Shown here: positions 1 through 8,001 of the stretch, piece by piece
Layout of the letters: every line of letters begins with the position of its first letter
Numbering within the stretch: position 1 is the stretch's first letter
Made by a program: the position numbers and the translations under genes
Notes under the pieces: model-generated
Seen by the model: the letters and a program-made list of their open reading frames with translations, nothing else
Told to the model about the DNA's origin: nothing
Databases searched by the model: none
DNA from: JAXLVB01 sp046329195
Lineage (GTDB): Bacteria > Bacteroidota > Bacteroidia > Cytophagales > Spirosomataceae
Assembly: GCA_046329195.1 (NCBI GenBank)
Contig: JAXLVB010000002.1
Location: 620,001-684,000, forward strand
Reading direction: 5' to 3'
Length of the DNA stretch: 64,000 nt

Positions 1-220
1 CGACTTCCGAAATGATCATTTTTTGCATTGGAAAGTATAAAACAATTCCTTTTTTTACCCACTCGTTTACTTTCCACCCCTCGGCAGAAGGTTCAGCTAC
101 TCGAAGATGGCCACTATCTACTAATGCAATAACCTCCCTGACGGTATCTTGACTCTCAGGGGTGGATAGTAATTCTCGGTTTTCCCAGGTTGATTCGATG
201 ATTTTTCTCAAATGATCCAT
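1..220 (-). CDS. dapD: Tetrahydrodipicolinate N-succinyltransferase, N-terminal part (cut by window edge)
   Basis: The reverse complement from the ATG at 218-220 reads MDHLRKIIES..., followed by a stretch containing LRVAEPSAEGWKVNEWVKK and VLYFPMQKM, which matches the N-terminal alpha domain of Bacteroidota DapD. DapD transfers succinyl from succinyl-CoA to tetrahydrodipicolinate in the lysine/diaminopimelate pathway in the cytoplasm. About 73 codons are visible; the left-handed beta-helix catalytic part lies beyond the left edge. A TAnnTTTG box lies about 57 bases upstream of the start. Identification rests on recalled family sequence, not on an alignment. Confidence 0.85.
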   Translation of the reverse strand, partial: MDHLRKIIESTWENRELLSTPESQDTVREVIALVDSGHLRVAEPSAEGWKVNEWVKKGIVLYFPMQKMIISEV

Positions 221-276
221 AGTGATATGTTTTTACAAAGTAAATTAAAACTCTTTTTTTTTTGTCATGACACATC

Positions 277-284
277 CAAAAGTA
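277..284 (-). promoter_or_regulatory. Putative -7 box for dapD (TACTTTTG)
   Basis: On the minus strand TACTTTTG matches the Bacteroidota -7 consensus TAnnTTTG. It sits about 57 bases before the dapD start. No good TTTG -33 box is seen at 19-20 bases, so support is the -7 element alone. Confidence 0.4.
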
Positions 285-672
285 CAATAAAGTCACATTC
301 TTATTTATTGTATTTTTTTTATTTTAATATATTGACTATTAGATGTTTATATAATAAAAACAAAATATATTCTTATGTGAATATTTATATAAATTTCAAT
401 AGAAATTTGCACATGTTTTATATGGAAAAATTAGAAGTAAGTTGTGAGTGGGGTTCTATTTGATGGAAACGAGCACAGGCGATAAAGCTATTTAAAACAA
501 AGAAATTATCATCATCCGGCGGGCATCTGATGAGCTTGGAAGAGGCTGTCCCAACTATCTCAATAATAGTAAACATATTCTGTTTTACTGTCCCAACTTT
601 CAGGATCTAAAGTGAAAACTCTTTTGCTGTGTAGGTAAGGAGCTTAAACAATTGAAAATCAAGGCTGTTAGT

Positions 673-981
673 AATGTAAATAAATCAAACACTATTTCTT
701 TTTCTATCTCGCACAAGTTCTGTTACCATTGTAAACAATAAGGTAACAATAAGTATTATATGTAAATGTAAATAGTTAACGATTCCGCCTACTATTGGTC
801 GCAAAATGTAAATAGCTACAATAAGATTAACAAATTAAATAATCCCACTAAGATCTAAGTGAAATTTATTTACACCTATAATTTAATAATAGATACAAAT
901 TAGCCTCAATCAATTTATTTAATAAGTGAAAGAAATGTATAATCTTATACATTTACTAAGACATACATAGAAATGTAAATA
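673..981 (+). repeat. Four dispersed direct copies of AATGTAAATA
   Basis: Exact copies lie at 673-682, 765-774, 805-814 and 972-981, all on the plus strand, inside the non-coding gap upstream of gap. Spacing is irregular (92, 40 and 167 bases between starts). They could be regulator sites, but the surroundings are very AT-rich so chance contributes. Confidence 0.5.
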
Positions 982-1380
982 AATATATAACACAAAGAAC
1001 GGCGACTTTTTTCTGCTATAATAGAATGACAGAAAAATAAATGCTGTCTATGTAAGGATCTCTCCCTCTCCTATCATTCATGATTCTTGCGCAGATGAAC
1101 AATTTTTGGCTTTATTTTGATGAATAGTTCATGAAGATGTATCATGATAGTTTCTACGCTCTCTGGTATCTAAGTAAGCCATAAATATTGGCTTCTAAAG
1201 CAAGTTTTAGGGCAATTTCTTTCCCCTTTGAGTTCATTGATTCTATTCATTAATGAAGTAACATAAAGCACAGTAGTAAAAAAGTAATCAATACTACTAT
1301 TATTAGTAATACTAATTGCTAACCGTAGCAGCACTTTGAATTTACTAAATGTAATGGTAATACTTTCCATTACATGTTGT

Positions 1381-1412
1381 TTTGTTTGCTAATATTATTA
1401 TCTTTATCTTTG
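1381..1412 (+). promoter_or_regulatory. Promoter of gap
   Basis: TTTG (1381-1384), 20 bases, then TATCTTTG (1405-1412) fit the Bacteroidota -33/-7 consensus exactly. Transcription would begin near 1418, giving a leader of about 20 bases before the ATG at 1441. Confidence 0.7.
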
Positions 1413-1440
1413 TGCTGTTTAACTATATTACCTATCACAA

Positions 1441-2454
1441 ATGAGCAATGTTAAAGTAGCCATTAACGGCTTTGGAAGAATCGGGAGGTTGGCATACCGA
1501 CAAATTTACAACATGCCTGGTATTGATGTAGTTGCCATTAACGACCTTACAAAACCTTCAGTATTAGCACATCTCTTGAAGTATGATACGGCACAGGGAC
1601 GTTTTGACCAACAAGTTACAGCGACTGATAGCAGTATTATTGTCAATGGAGACGAGATTACCATTTATGCACAGCGTAATCCAGCCGAGATCCCCTGGGG
1701 AGCCCACGACGTTGATGTTGTATTGGAATGCACTGGTTTTTTTACTGATAAAGATAAAGCTGCTGCACATTTAACGGCTGGTGCCAAACGTGTAATTATT
1801 AGTGCCCCTGCAACTGGGGATTTGAAAACCATCGTTTTTAATGTTAATCACAACATTTTAGATGGTAGCGAAACCATCATTAGCTGTGCGAGCTGTACTA
1901 CGAACTGCCTTGCGCCAATGGCAAAAGCACTTAATGAGGCATTTGGTATTGAAATTGGTAGTATGACTACGGTACATGCCTATACAAATGACCAAAACAC
2001 CTTAGATGCTCCACACGCTAAGGGTGATTTGCGTAGGGCACGAGCCGCAGCTGCTAATATCGTTCCAAATAGCACGGGAGCCGCCAAAGCAATTGGCTTA
2101 GTTTTACCAGAACTTAAAGGAAAATTAGACGGAGGGGCTCAGCGTGTACCCACTATCACAGGTAGCCTTACCGAGTTAACTACCATATTGGCAAAGAAAA
2201 CTTCTGTTGAAGAAGTAAACGCTGTGATGAAAGCTGCAAGTAACGAAAGCTTTGGATATACTGAAGACGAAATTGTGAGTAGCGATATTATTGGTATCAC
2301 CTACGGTAGCTTATTTGATGCAACTCAAACCAAGGTGATTACTGTTGGTGATAAGCAGTTAGTGAAAACCATCAGTTGGTATGATAATGAAATGAGTTAT
2401 GTGAGTCAGTTGGTACGTACTGTAAAGTATTTTGCTCAATTGATTTCTCAATAG
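1441..2454 (+). CDS. gap: Glyceraldehyde-3-phosphate dehydrogenase, type I
   Basis: Glycolytic/gluconeogenic enzyme oxidising glyceraldehyde 3-phosphate to 1,3-bisphosphoglycerate with NAD+ and phosphate in the cytoplasm. The 337 residues are the usual length. Visible: Rossmann motif NGFGRIGR (residues 9-16), Asp35 in AINDL at the ribose-binding position that favours NAD over NADP, catalytic Cys152 in SCASCTTNC, and the partner His179 in TTVHAYT. It is a single-gene unit with its own promoter just upstream and a strong hairpin terminator just downstream. The facing gene trmB converges on it. Confidence 0.97.
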   Translation: MSNVKVAINGFGRIGRLAYRQIYNMPGIDVVAINDLTKPSVLAHLLKYDTAQGRFDQQVTATDSSIIVNGDEITIYAQRNPAEIPWGAHDVDVVLECTGFFTDKDKAAAHLTAGAKRVIISAPATGDLKTIVFNVNHNILDGSETIISCASCTTNCLAPMAKALNEAFGIEIGSMTTVHAYTNDQNTLDAPHAKGDLRRARAAAANIVPNSTGAAKAIGLVLPELKGKLDGGAQRVPTITGSLTELTTILAKKTSVEEVNAVMKAASNESFGYTEDEIVSSDIIGITYGSLFDATQTKVITVGDKQLVKTISWYDNEMSYVSQLVRTVKYFAQLISQ

Positions 2455-2472
2455 AACAATCTTCATAATATG

Positions 2473-2510
2473 CCCCTGTAAGAAATGATATTCTTACAGG
2501 GGTTTTATTT
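2473..2510 (+). terminator. Terminator of gap, overlapping the trmB stop codon
   Basis: A perfect 12 bp stem (CCCCTGTAAGAA with its complement) with a 6-base loop is followed by TTTTATTT. The T tract covers the stop codon of the convergent trmB gene at 2505-2507. Confidence 0.9.
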
Positions 2511-3161
2511 TAATACGCATTTTAAATAATTGATCTTAAATCCTTTAGCAGAAAAAATCCCTTCATATTTTGTTTTAATTCCTAAATGTTCCTCATGATA
2601 CGGCGACGTATATAAATCTTTTGTTTCTGTAATAATCGTTGCTCCAAAGGCAGTCAATGACGCTAATGAATAATCAAAAAAAGGTTGGCTATCGGTTTTC
2701 AGATGCAAAAAACCTCCTTTTTTTATCATTTGGGCATACATAACAAGAAACCGAGGGGCTGTTAATCTGCGCTTTTCATCACCAGATTTAGGGCGAGGAT
2801 CTGGAAAGGTAATCCAGATTTCGGAAACCTCTCCCGTTTGGAAAAATCGGTGAATTTCTTGGATACGAGTACGTAAAAAAGCTACATTCATAAGATTTTC
2901 TTGGATAGCCTGTTGGCTTCCAACGGCTATTCGGTCGCCTTTGATATCTACTCCAATAAAATTTTTATCTGGAAATACCCTAGCTAGGCCCACTGTATAT
3001 TCGCCTCGGCCACAGCCTAATTCTACCACAATAGGATTTGAATTTTGAAAATATTGGCTATGCCAATTTCCGGCCATTGAATCGTAATTGTCTTTTCCAA
3101 CTTCAAAAACATTGTTTGCTTCTACATTGTGTTGGAATCGAAATAGTTTTTTTCTCGCCAC
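2505..3161 (-). CDS. trmB: tRNA (guanine-N7-)-methyltransferase
   Basis: Methylates G46 in the variable loop of tRNAs using S-adenosylmethionine. The 218-residue protein has the SAM-binding motif ELGCGRGEY (47-55), the acidic strand end IGVDIKG, and the family signature WITFPDPRPK. The start is GTG (GTGGCGAGA...); no in-frame ATG was found just upstream, and the N-terminus MARKKLFRF is typical of Bacteroidota TrmB. It lies 32 bases downstream of folC on the same strand and could be co-transcribed with it. Confidence 0.93.
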   Translation of the reverse strand: MARKKLFRFQHNVEANNVFEVGKDNYDSMAGNWHSQYFQNSNPIVVELGCGRGEYTVGLARVFPDKNFIGVDIKGDRIAVGSQQAIQENLMNVAFLRTRIQEIHRFFQTGEVSEIWITFPDPRPKSGDEKRRLTAPRFLVMYAQMIKKGGFLHLKTDSQPFFDYSLASLTAFGATIITETKDLYTSPYHEEHLGIKTKYEGIFSAKGFKINYLKCVLK

Positions 3162-3193
3162 TTTAATAAATTTTTCTTGGGTAATTTTATTTT

Positions 3194-4513
3194 TTACAAA
3201 TCTGCAATTTCGGCCACAACGAAGGTGCTCCCTCCCACATAAATCACGTCCTCCTCCCCTGCCATACGCCTTGCTATTTCAAGTGCTTGGTTTGGATTGG
3301 GTATTGCCTCTCCTATTAAACCAAACTCAGCAGCTAAACTTTGTAACATACTGGTATTCAATGCTCTCGGTGTAGTTGATTGGCAGAAAAAATAAGAAGC
3401 CTCTGTTGGAAATAGGGCTAAAATGGTCCTTATGTCTTTATCTTTCACAAATCCAAGCACAAAAAAAAGCTGCTTTTTCGGAATTGATTGAAGCTGATGG
3501 AGCACCCTTTGAATGCCAGGTTCGTTGTGGGCTGTATCACACACAATCAAGGGTCTAGATTGAAGTACTTGCCAACGCCCTTTTAATCCAGCCAATACCT
3601 GGACAGACGATAGTCCCCTCCGTATGGCTAATTCTGAAACAGGAATTCCTACTTTGTTCAACCATTCACATGCTAAAAGTACACCAAGAAGATTGTTGGC
3701 TTGATAATTTCCTATCAAGTCCAGTGTTAGATCAGTTAAATAAGGTGCTTTGTCTTTTGTGATAGTATATACTATTTGATTATTGGGGGTACAAAACGTT
3801 TCCTGAACGTCAAAAACGTGATTAGCAAAATCAATTTTTGATTCTTGTTCTTTAGCTTTTTGCACAAAAATAGTAGCAATTGCCTCATTTTGCCATTCGG
3901 AGATTACTACTGGAATATTTTTTTTTATTATCCCAGCTTTTTCGGTCGCAATTTTTTCAAGGGTGTCCCCTAATAAATCCATGTGGTCCCAACCAATATT
4001 AGTAATAATGCTCAGAATAGGCGAAATGACATTGGTTGAATCTAAACGTCCGCCTAGGCCAACCTCAATTACTGCAACATCCACCTGCTCTTTGGCAAAA
4101 TAATCAAATGCCATCGCTACACTAAGTTCAAAAAAAGAAGGCATTAACACTTCAATAAACGAACGATGCTCTTCTACAAAATTCACAACGTAATTTTCTG
4201 GAATTGGCACTCCGTTTATTCTAAAACGTTCAGTATAAGATTTCAAATGAGGAGACGTATAAAGCCCGGTTTTATATCCAGCCGATTGCAGTATGGCGGA
4301 TAGCATAGAGGAGGTGCTACCTTTGCCGTTGGTACCTGCTACGTGTATTGTTTTAATCTTTTGGTGAGGGTTTCCCAGATAGTCACAAAACGCAAGCGTG
4401 TTTTTTAAGTCAGCTTTGAAAGCGGTTTTACCTTCTCGATGAAATACCGGAAGTAGGCTGTATAAGTAATCTATGGTTTCTTCGTAACTCATTGTCCTGC
4501 CAAAGTCACTCAT
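3194..4513 (-). CDS. folC: Folylpolyglutamate synthase / dihydrofolate synthase
   Basis: ATP-dependent ligase adding glutamate to dihydropteroate and/or tetrahydrofolate. 439 residues, Mur-ligase-like fold. P-loop GTNGKGS at 60-66, then TSPHL, EVGLGGRLDSTN (metal/ATP site) and the C-terminal domain with CDTAHNEPG and LGFVKDKD. The ATG at 4511-4513 gives MSDFGRTMSYEE; an internal ATG seven codons later (4492) is an equally possible start. A hairpin terminator separates it from the upstream TonB gene, so it may be transcribed separately despite being co-directional. Confidence 0.95.
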   Translation of the reverse strand: MSDFGRTMSYEETIDYLYSLLPVFHREGKTAFKADLKNTLAFCDYLGNPHQKIKTIHVAGTNGKGSTSSMLSAILQSAGYKTGLYTSPHLKSYTERFRINGVPIPENYVVNFVEEHRSFIEVLMPSFFELSVAMAFDYFAKEQVDVAVIEVGLGGRLDSTNVISPILSIITNIGWDHMDLLGDTLEKIATEKAGIIKKNIPVVISEWQNEAIATIFVQKAKEQESKIDFANHVFDVQETFCTPNNQIVYTITKDKAPYLTDLTLDLIGNYQANNLLGVLLACEWLNKVGIPVSELAIRRGLSSVQVLAGLKGRWQVLQSRPLIVCDTAHNEPGIQRVLHQLQSIPKKQLFFVLGFVKDKDIRTILALFPTEASYFFCQSTTPRALNTSMLQSLAAEFGLIGEAIPNPNQALEIARRMAGEEDVIYVGGSTFVVAEIADL

Positions 4514-4564
4514 CTATGTTAAAACTTACCTCAAATCGAGGAGTAGTACTGAAACAAAGCACAA

Positions 4565-4596
4565 AAATAAATCCCATCTGTAGATGGGATTTATTT
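4565..4596 (-). terminator. Terminator after the tonB operon
   Basis: ATCCCATC, loop TGTA, GATGGGAT, extended by A/T pairs on both sides, so T-rich tails exist in both directions. It lies just past the stop of the TonB-family gene and before folC on the minus strand. Confidence 0.8.
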
Positions 4597-4617
4597 TTTG
4601 ACCAATATTTTCTAATT

Positions 4618-5580
4618 TTATTTTGCTTTGATAATAAACACAATCGTTCCTGTAGAAGTAGCCGAACGTTCGCCCGAAGTAGTAGGAACAAAGTTGATTT
4701 TTTCGACAGCTCGTTTATAAACTTCCGCTACTGACTGGCTTACCGTTTTTTCTACAATGCGAACAGAAATAATATCACCTTGTTCATCGAGTTTTACTTG
4801 AAAAACAATCTTGCCACTTTCGTCCGAATCATCATTTACAACGGGTTTTGAGCTCCAGGTCCAGCCCGAAATAGCAATTGATGCGCCCGTACCGTTTCCG
4901 TTACCATTTCCTCCTTTACCTGTACCGGGTTTTCCATACAAGGCTTTTGCATCTAATTTCCCCTCGGGGTTGCCTTTGTCGCCTACGCCGGACTTATCGT
5001 CGCCGTTATTATTGCCGCCAGGTTGAGGGTTCGTACCTGTTGTTCCATTTGAATTCTGTCCGTTTCCTTTCTTGTAAAGTGCCTTGGTCTCGACTGTAGG
5101 CTGAGGACGGGCGGGTTTTTCTACTGGTTTTGATTCAACGGGTTTAGTGTTTTTATCTGATTTTTCAACAGGTGTTTCCGTCTTTTTGGTGGGCTTTTCT
5201 GGAACTTTTACAGGGCTTTCTTCTTTGCTTGTTTTCAAGGAAGGCTCCACTGGAGGCGTTTTTTTCGTTTCTACCTTAGGTTCAGGAATTTTTTCTTTGA
5301 CAATCTCCTTCACTTCGGGTTTCTTTTCTTCTTTGTCGGCTGGCTTCGACTCAATGTTGTTCGGCAAATCACTGGGTTTATTCATCGTTTGAATAGTACC
5401 ACTCCCAACATTAGATGTACCGAAATTGATTTCTATTCCATCAGAAGATTCTAAAGGAATGTCCTGCCAGATTTTAATAAAAAGGAGCAACGAAAAAATC
5501 ACCAAATTGGTCGTGAGCGTAAGTCCAGCCGCAATTTGACGGTTTTTCTGTTCCTCTTGTTCTAATTTGAAATTACTCAT
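4618..5580 (-). CDS. TonB family energy transducer
   Basis: 320 residues. One N-terminal membrane segment (about 17-38), then a long periplasmic linker rich in Pro, Lys and Glu (about 75-165), a Gly/Asn-rich stretch with repeated ALYGK/ALYKKG elements (about 165-235), and a C-terminal domain of about 70 residues resembling the TonB C-terminal fold (KIVFQVKLDEQGDI..., VEKINFVP). It would pass proton-motive energy from ExbB/ExbD to an outer-membrane partner. It is last in a six-gene minus-strand operon, 9 bases after exbD. The dedicated barrel and TPR genes upstream suggest a special rather than general TonB role (inference). Confidence 0.85.
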   Translation of the reverse strand: MSNFKLEQEEQKNRQIAAGLTLTTNLVIFSLLLFIKIWQDIPLESSDGIEINFGTSNVGSGTIQTMNKPSDLPNNIESKPADKEEKKPEVKEIVKEKIPEPKVETKKTPPVEPSLKTSKEESPVKVPEKPTKKTETPVEKSDKNTKPVESKPVEKPARPQPTVETKALYKKGNGQNSNGTTGTNPQPGGNNNGDDKSGVGDKGNPEGKLDAKALYGKPGTGKGGNGNGNGTGASIAISGWTWSSKPVVNDDSDESGKIVFQVKLDEQGDIISVRIVEKTVSQSVAEVYKRAVEKINFVPTTSGERSATSTGTIVFIIKAK

Positions 5581-5589
5581 TGGATAACC

Positions 5590-5988
5590 TTATTTAACTC
5601 GGTCGGTAGCCATGACCATTTTCAAGTTCAGCTTCGTAATTACATCATAAACTTGAGCCAAGTCCTGCATGTTGTTGGTCTTGTCCATGCGCAAAACCAC
5701 TGTTTCAGCATCTTTTTTCTGTGCTTCTGTGGTCAAAACTTGCTCTAATTCTTCAAATGCAACAGGACGACCGCTGACAAAGAATTGTTTCTGGGCATTC
5801 ATTGACAAGCTCACCGTACCTTTGGGGATATGCTTGGCAGTAGTAGATTGAGGCAAAAATAACTTGATGGCATCTGGACTGGCCATGGTCGAAATCATCA
5901 AGAAAAAGAGGAGCAAAAAGAACAAAATATCGGAGAGCGAGGACGCTTCTACGAATGATTGCGAGCGTTTTCGACGACTGATTTGCAT
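5590..5988 (-). CDS. exbD: ExbD/TolR family biopolymer transport protein
   Basis: 132 residues. A short cytoplasmic N-terminus (ISRRKRSQ), one transmembrane helix with the essential membrane Asp in SSLSDILFFLLLFFLM, then a periplasmic domain. It forms the proton channel with ExbB to energise TonB. The gene lies between exbB (24 bases upstream) and tonB (9 bases downstream), the classic order. No sign of truncation; TolR-like proteins cannot be excluded, but the TonB neighbour favours ExbD. Confidence 0.9.
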   Translation of the reverse strand: MQISRRKRSQSFVEASSLSDILFFLLLFFLMISTMASPDAIKLFLPQSTTAKHIPKGTVSLSMNAQKQFFVSGRPVAFEELEQVLTTEAQKKDAETVVLRMDKTNNMQDLAQVYDVITKLNLKMVMATDRVK

Positions 5989-6012
5989 GATTACAATGAT
6001 TTAGAGAAACGC

Positions 6013-6699
6013 TTATTTGATGGGCTTATACAATAAATCAACGAAATCAATAGCTGTAACTTCCATACGGTTAATAGAACGATCTATCATGTTGTTTAGA
6101 ATGGTATGGAAAAAGTGTGCCAAAATCCCGACAATCAGACCCGTAGCCGAAGAAATCATTTTTTCGTAGATACCGCCCGAAATGATACTGATGTTAATAT
6201 CATTGGCCATCGAAATATCGTGGAAAGCCCGAATCATACCCGTAACCGTACCTAAGAATCCAAACATGGGTGAAATAGAGGCAATAGCCGATAATAGGCC
6301 GAGATTTTTTTCCATGTTGTAAATCTCGACACGAGCCATGTTTTCAATTCCGTTTTCAATGTCTTGAATGGGTGCTCCCAAGCGGCTCAAGCCTTTTTCT
6401 AATAAGCGAGCAATAGGGAGGTTAGACGCCTTACAAAAATCTAATGCACCTTTTACATTACCAGCAAAAAGCATTTCTCGAATCGAGAACAAGAAATTAT
6501 TATCAATTTTTGAAGCTTTACTGATATATATGTATCGCTCAAAAAACAAAAAAATAGCAATTACAAACAAAACGGCAATGGGCATCATCACCCAGCCGCC
6601 CTTGATTAATAAATCTAAAATTGAAAGTGAATTTTCAGCTGAAACAGGTACTTGAACGGTCGAGTCAGGAGTGACGTTTAGGCTTTGAAGAAAAATCAT
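6013..6699 (-). CDS. exbB: ExbB/TolQ/MotA family proton channel protein
   Basis: 228 residues. Three membrane regions are visible: around 36-58 (IAVLFVIAIFLFFERY), around 140-165 (SPMFGFLGTVTGMIRAF, the conserved helix with the channel Thr) and around 185-210 (SSATGLIVGILAHFF). It is the inner-membrane stator that works with ExbD and TonB. It follows the HU/SPOR gene by 31 bases in the same operon. Confidence 0.92.
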   Translation of the reverse strand: MIFLQSLNVTPDSTVQVPVSAENSLSILDLLIKGGWVMMPIAVLFVIAIFLFFERYIYISKASKIDNNFLFSIREMLFAGNVKGALDFCKASNLPIARLLEKGLSRLGAPIQDIENGIENMARVEIYNMEKNLGLLSAIASISPMFGFLGTVTGMIRAFHDISMANDINISIISGGIYEKMISSATGLIVGILAHFFHTILNNMIDRSINRMEVTAIDFVDLLYKPIK

Positions 6700-6730
6700 C
6701 GCTTAGTGTGTATTTGTCTTTGGGGTGAAT

Positions 6731-7987
6731 TTAATTTCGATTTCTTAAAATCCAGGCATCTTCGCCTGTGATTTCTGAAACACGTTCGGTTTCTTGCGCT
6801 GCTTTTGAGAATGATTTGAAACCTGCTGCTGCTACTTTAATCAGATATTCGCCTCTAGATGGGCTTAGTATTTTAACTGATTCATAACCATTTAGCGCTA
6901 ATAATCGCTTGAGGTTATTGGCATTATGGCGGCTTTCAAATGCTCCAGCAATGACATAATAACGTGCTTCTGGTTGCTTTAGTGTATGAGTAGGATTTGT
7001 TTCAGAATTTTGCCCCAACTTTGATTCATTTAGTTGCAAAGTATCATTCTTACTATACTTTTCAAAAGTACTAACTTGTGCGTCTCCAAGAACGACTGGG
7101 TTTTCAAAATAGGGATGAGAGGTGTGTATCAACAGATTTTTCAAAGCAGAATCAGCGTATTTGGCAGGATTGGCAGCTATACCAAGGCTTACACCATGCC
7201 GCTTGGCCTCCATGAAGGGAGTTTTTTCAAGCAAGCTATACACTGGGTTTAGCATCCCTAACGAAGCTTCTTGACGTTGGTTGGTTCGATAAAAATATAC
7301 GGTAAAACCGACCATACACAACACAGCTACACAAGCTGCCAACCACCAAGGAAATGACTTGACAGGAAAATGTATTTCTTTGGATTCGGGCTCAGTATAA
7401 TCCGGGAATACATCTATGATTTCGTCGTGCTCTTCGGCAATAATTGGGGTTACGGCTTCATCATACGGTTGTGGCGGCACTGCTTCGGGTACTTCCAGCG
7501 GAATAATAACGGGTTCTTGACGTTCTTCTGTAGCCGCAATCGGTTGACCGGCTTTATTTTTTGCCAAAAACAAATTGGCTAATCCATACCCCTCCGCATA
7601 ATAATTGGTATCAGTAGCTGGCTCAAATAGTAGCTTACCCTCGGCATTGAGCCTAAAGGTACCTAAATGTTCAAAAACAAATTTTTGGTCTGATTGAAGC
7701 GTGTCTTTAATCTCTTTTACAAAGGTGGCAATCAAACTCAATGCCTCTGTCCTATTAATTTCTTGACGATGTGAAATATAACTCGACAGCAGTCCGTCAT
7801 CAAACTTGAGCACTTCATTGAAGGCAATACGTTTCTTGGGGGGGACATACACCCCTGTAGCTGACTGATAACCAGCACTTAAAAAATTAGCAATGAATCC
7901 ACCAAAATCAGGAATCACCACGCAATCTTGTTCGTATAATAGTTCCTGAACATAGGACGCAACCGAGGAAGTCATAGCTTTAAACAT
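6731..7987 (-). CDS. HU-domain (CCDC81-like) and SPOR-domain membrane protein
   Basis: 418 residues with an unusual architecture. Residues about 6-145 look like the paired CCDC81-type HU domains of Bacteroidota (signature VIPDFGGFIANF, PPKKRIAFNEVLKFDDGLLSSYI, FVFEHLGTF). An acidic, proline-containing linker follows, then one transmembrane helix at about 213-233 and a C-terminal SPOR domain at about 341-418 (YYVIAGAFES...). SPOR domains bind denuded peptidoglycan in the periplasm; HU domains bind DNA or act as adaptors, so the protein may join a cytoplasmic layer to the cell wall (inference). It lies 15 bases after the barrel gene and 31 before exbB, within the TonB operon. Confidence 0.85.
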   Translation of the reverse strand: MFKAMTSSVASYVQELLYEQDCVVIPDFGGFIANFLSAGYQSATGVYVPPKKRIAFNEVLKFDDGLLSSYISHRQEINRTEALSLIATFVKEIKDTLQSDQKFVFEHLGTFRLNAEGKLLFEPATDTNYYAEGYGLANLFLAKNKAGQPIAATEERQEPVIIPLEVPEAVPPQPYDEAVTPIIAEEHDEIIDVFPDYTEPESKEIHFPVKSFPWWLAACVAVLCMVGFTVYFYRTNQRQEASLGMLNPVYSLLEKTPFMEAKRHGVSLGIAANPAKYADSALKNLLIHTSHPYFENPVVLGDAQVSTFEKYSKNDTLQLNESKLGQNSETNPTHTLKQPEARYYVIAGAFESRHNANNLKRLLALNGYESVKILSPSRGEYLIKVAAAGFKSFSKAAQETERVSEITGEDAWILRNRN

Positions 7988-8001
7988 TTGACACGATAAA
8001 G

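Larger units (their letters stand above)
221..1440. other. 1.2 kb AT-rich intergenic region without a convincing gene
   Basis: This gap separates dapD (leftward) from gap (rightward). Short open frames occur but have no recognisable domain, no plausible start context and biased low-complexity composition. It holds the dapD and gap promoters at its ends, four copies of AATGTAAATA (673-981), and two copies of CTGTCCCAACT (546-556 and 588-598). It may contain decayed sequence or an untranslated RNA, but neither is demonstrable by eye. Confidence 0.6.

Noticed and set aside
212..463. Plus-strand open frame of 83 codons upstream of gap
   Set aside because: Low-complexity Phe/Tyr/Asn/Ile composition, overlaps the dapD start, no domain or start signal; typical of AT-rich non-coding DNA.
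546..598. CTGTCCCAACT repeated at 546-556 and 588-598, considered as an insertion-sequence end
   Set aside because: No matching inverted end, no transposase fragment and no target duplication found.
1170..1370. Minus-strand open frame of 66 codons in the same gap
   Set aside because: No recognisable motif, no promoter or terminator placement; could be a decayed fragment but cannot be supported.
4811..5392. Long Pro/Leu/Ser and Gly/Phe-rich plus-strand frames over the TonB gene
   Set aside because: They are reading-frame shadows of the repetitive Pro-Lys-Glu and Gly-rich linker of the TonB protein.
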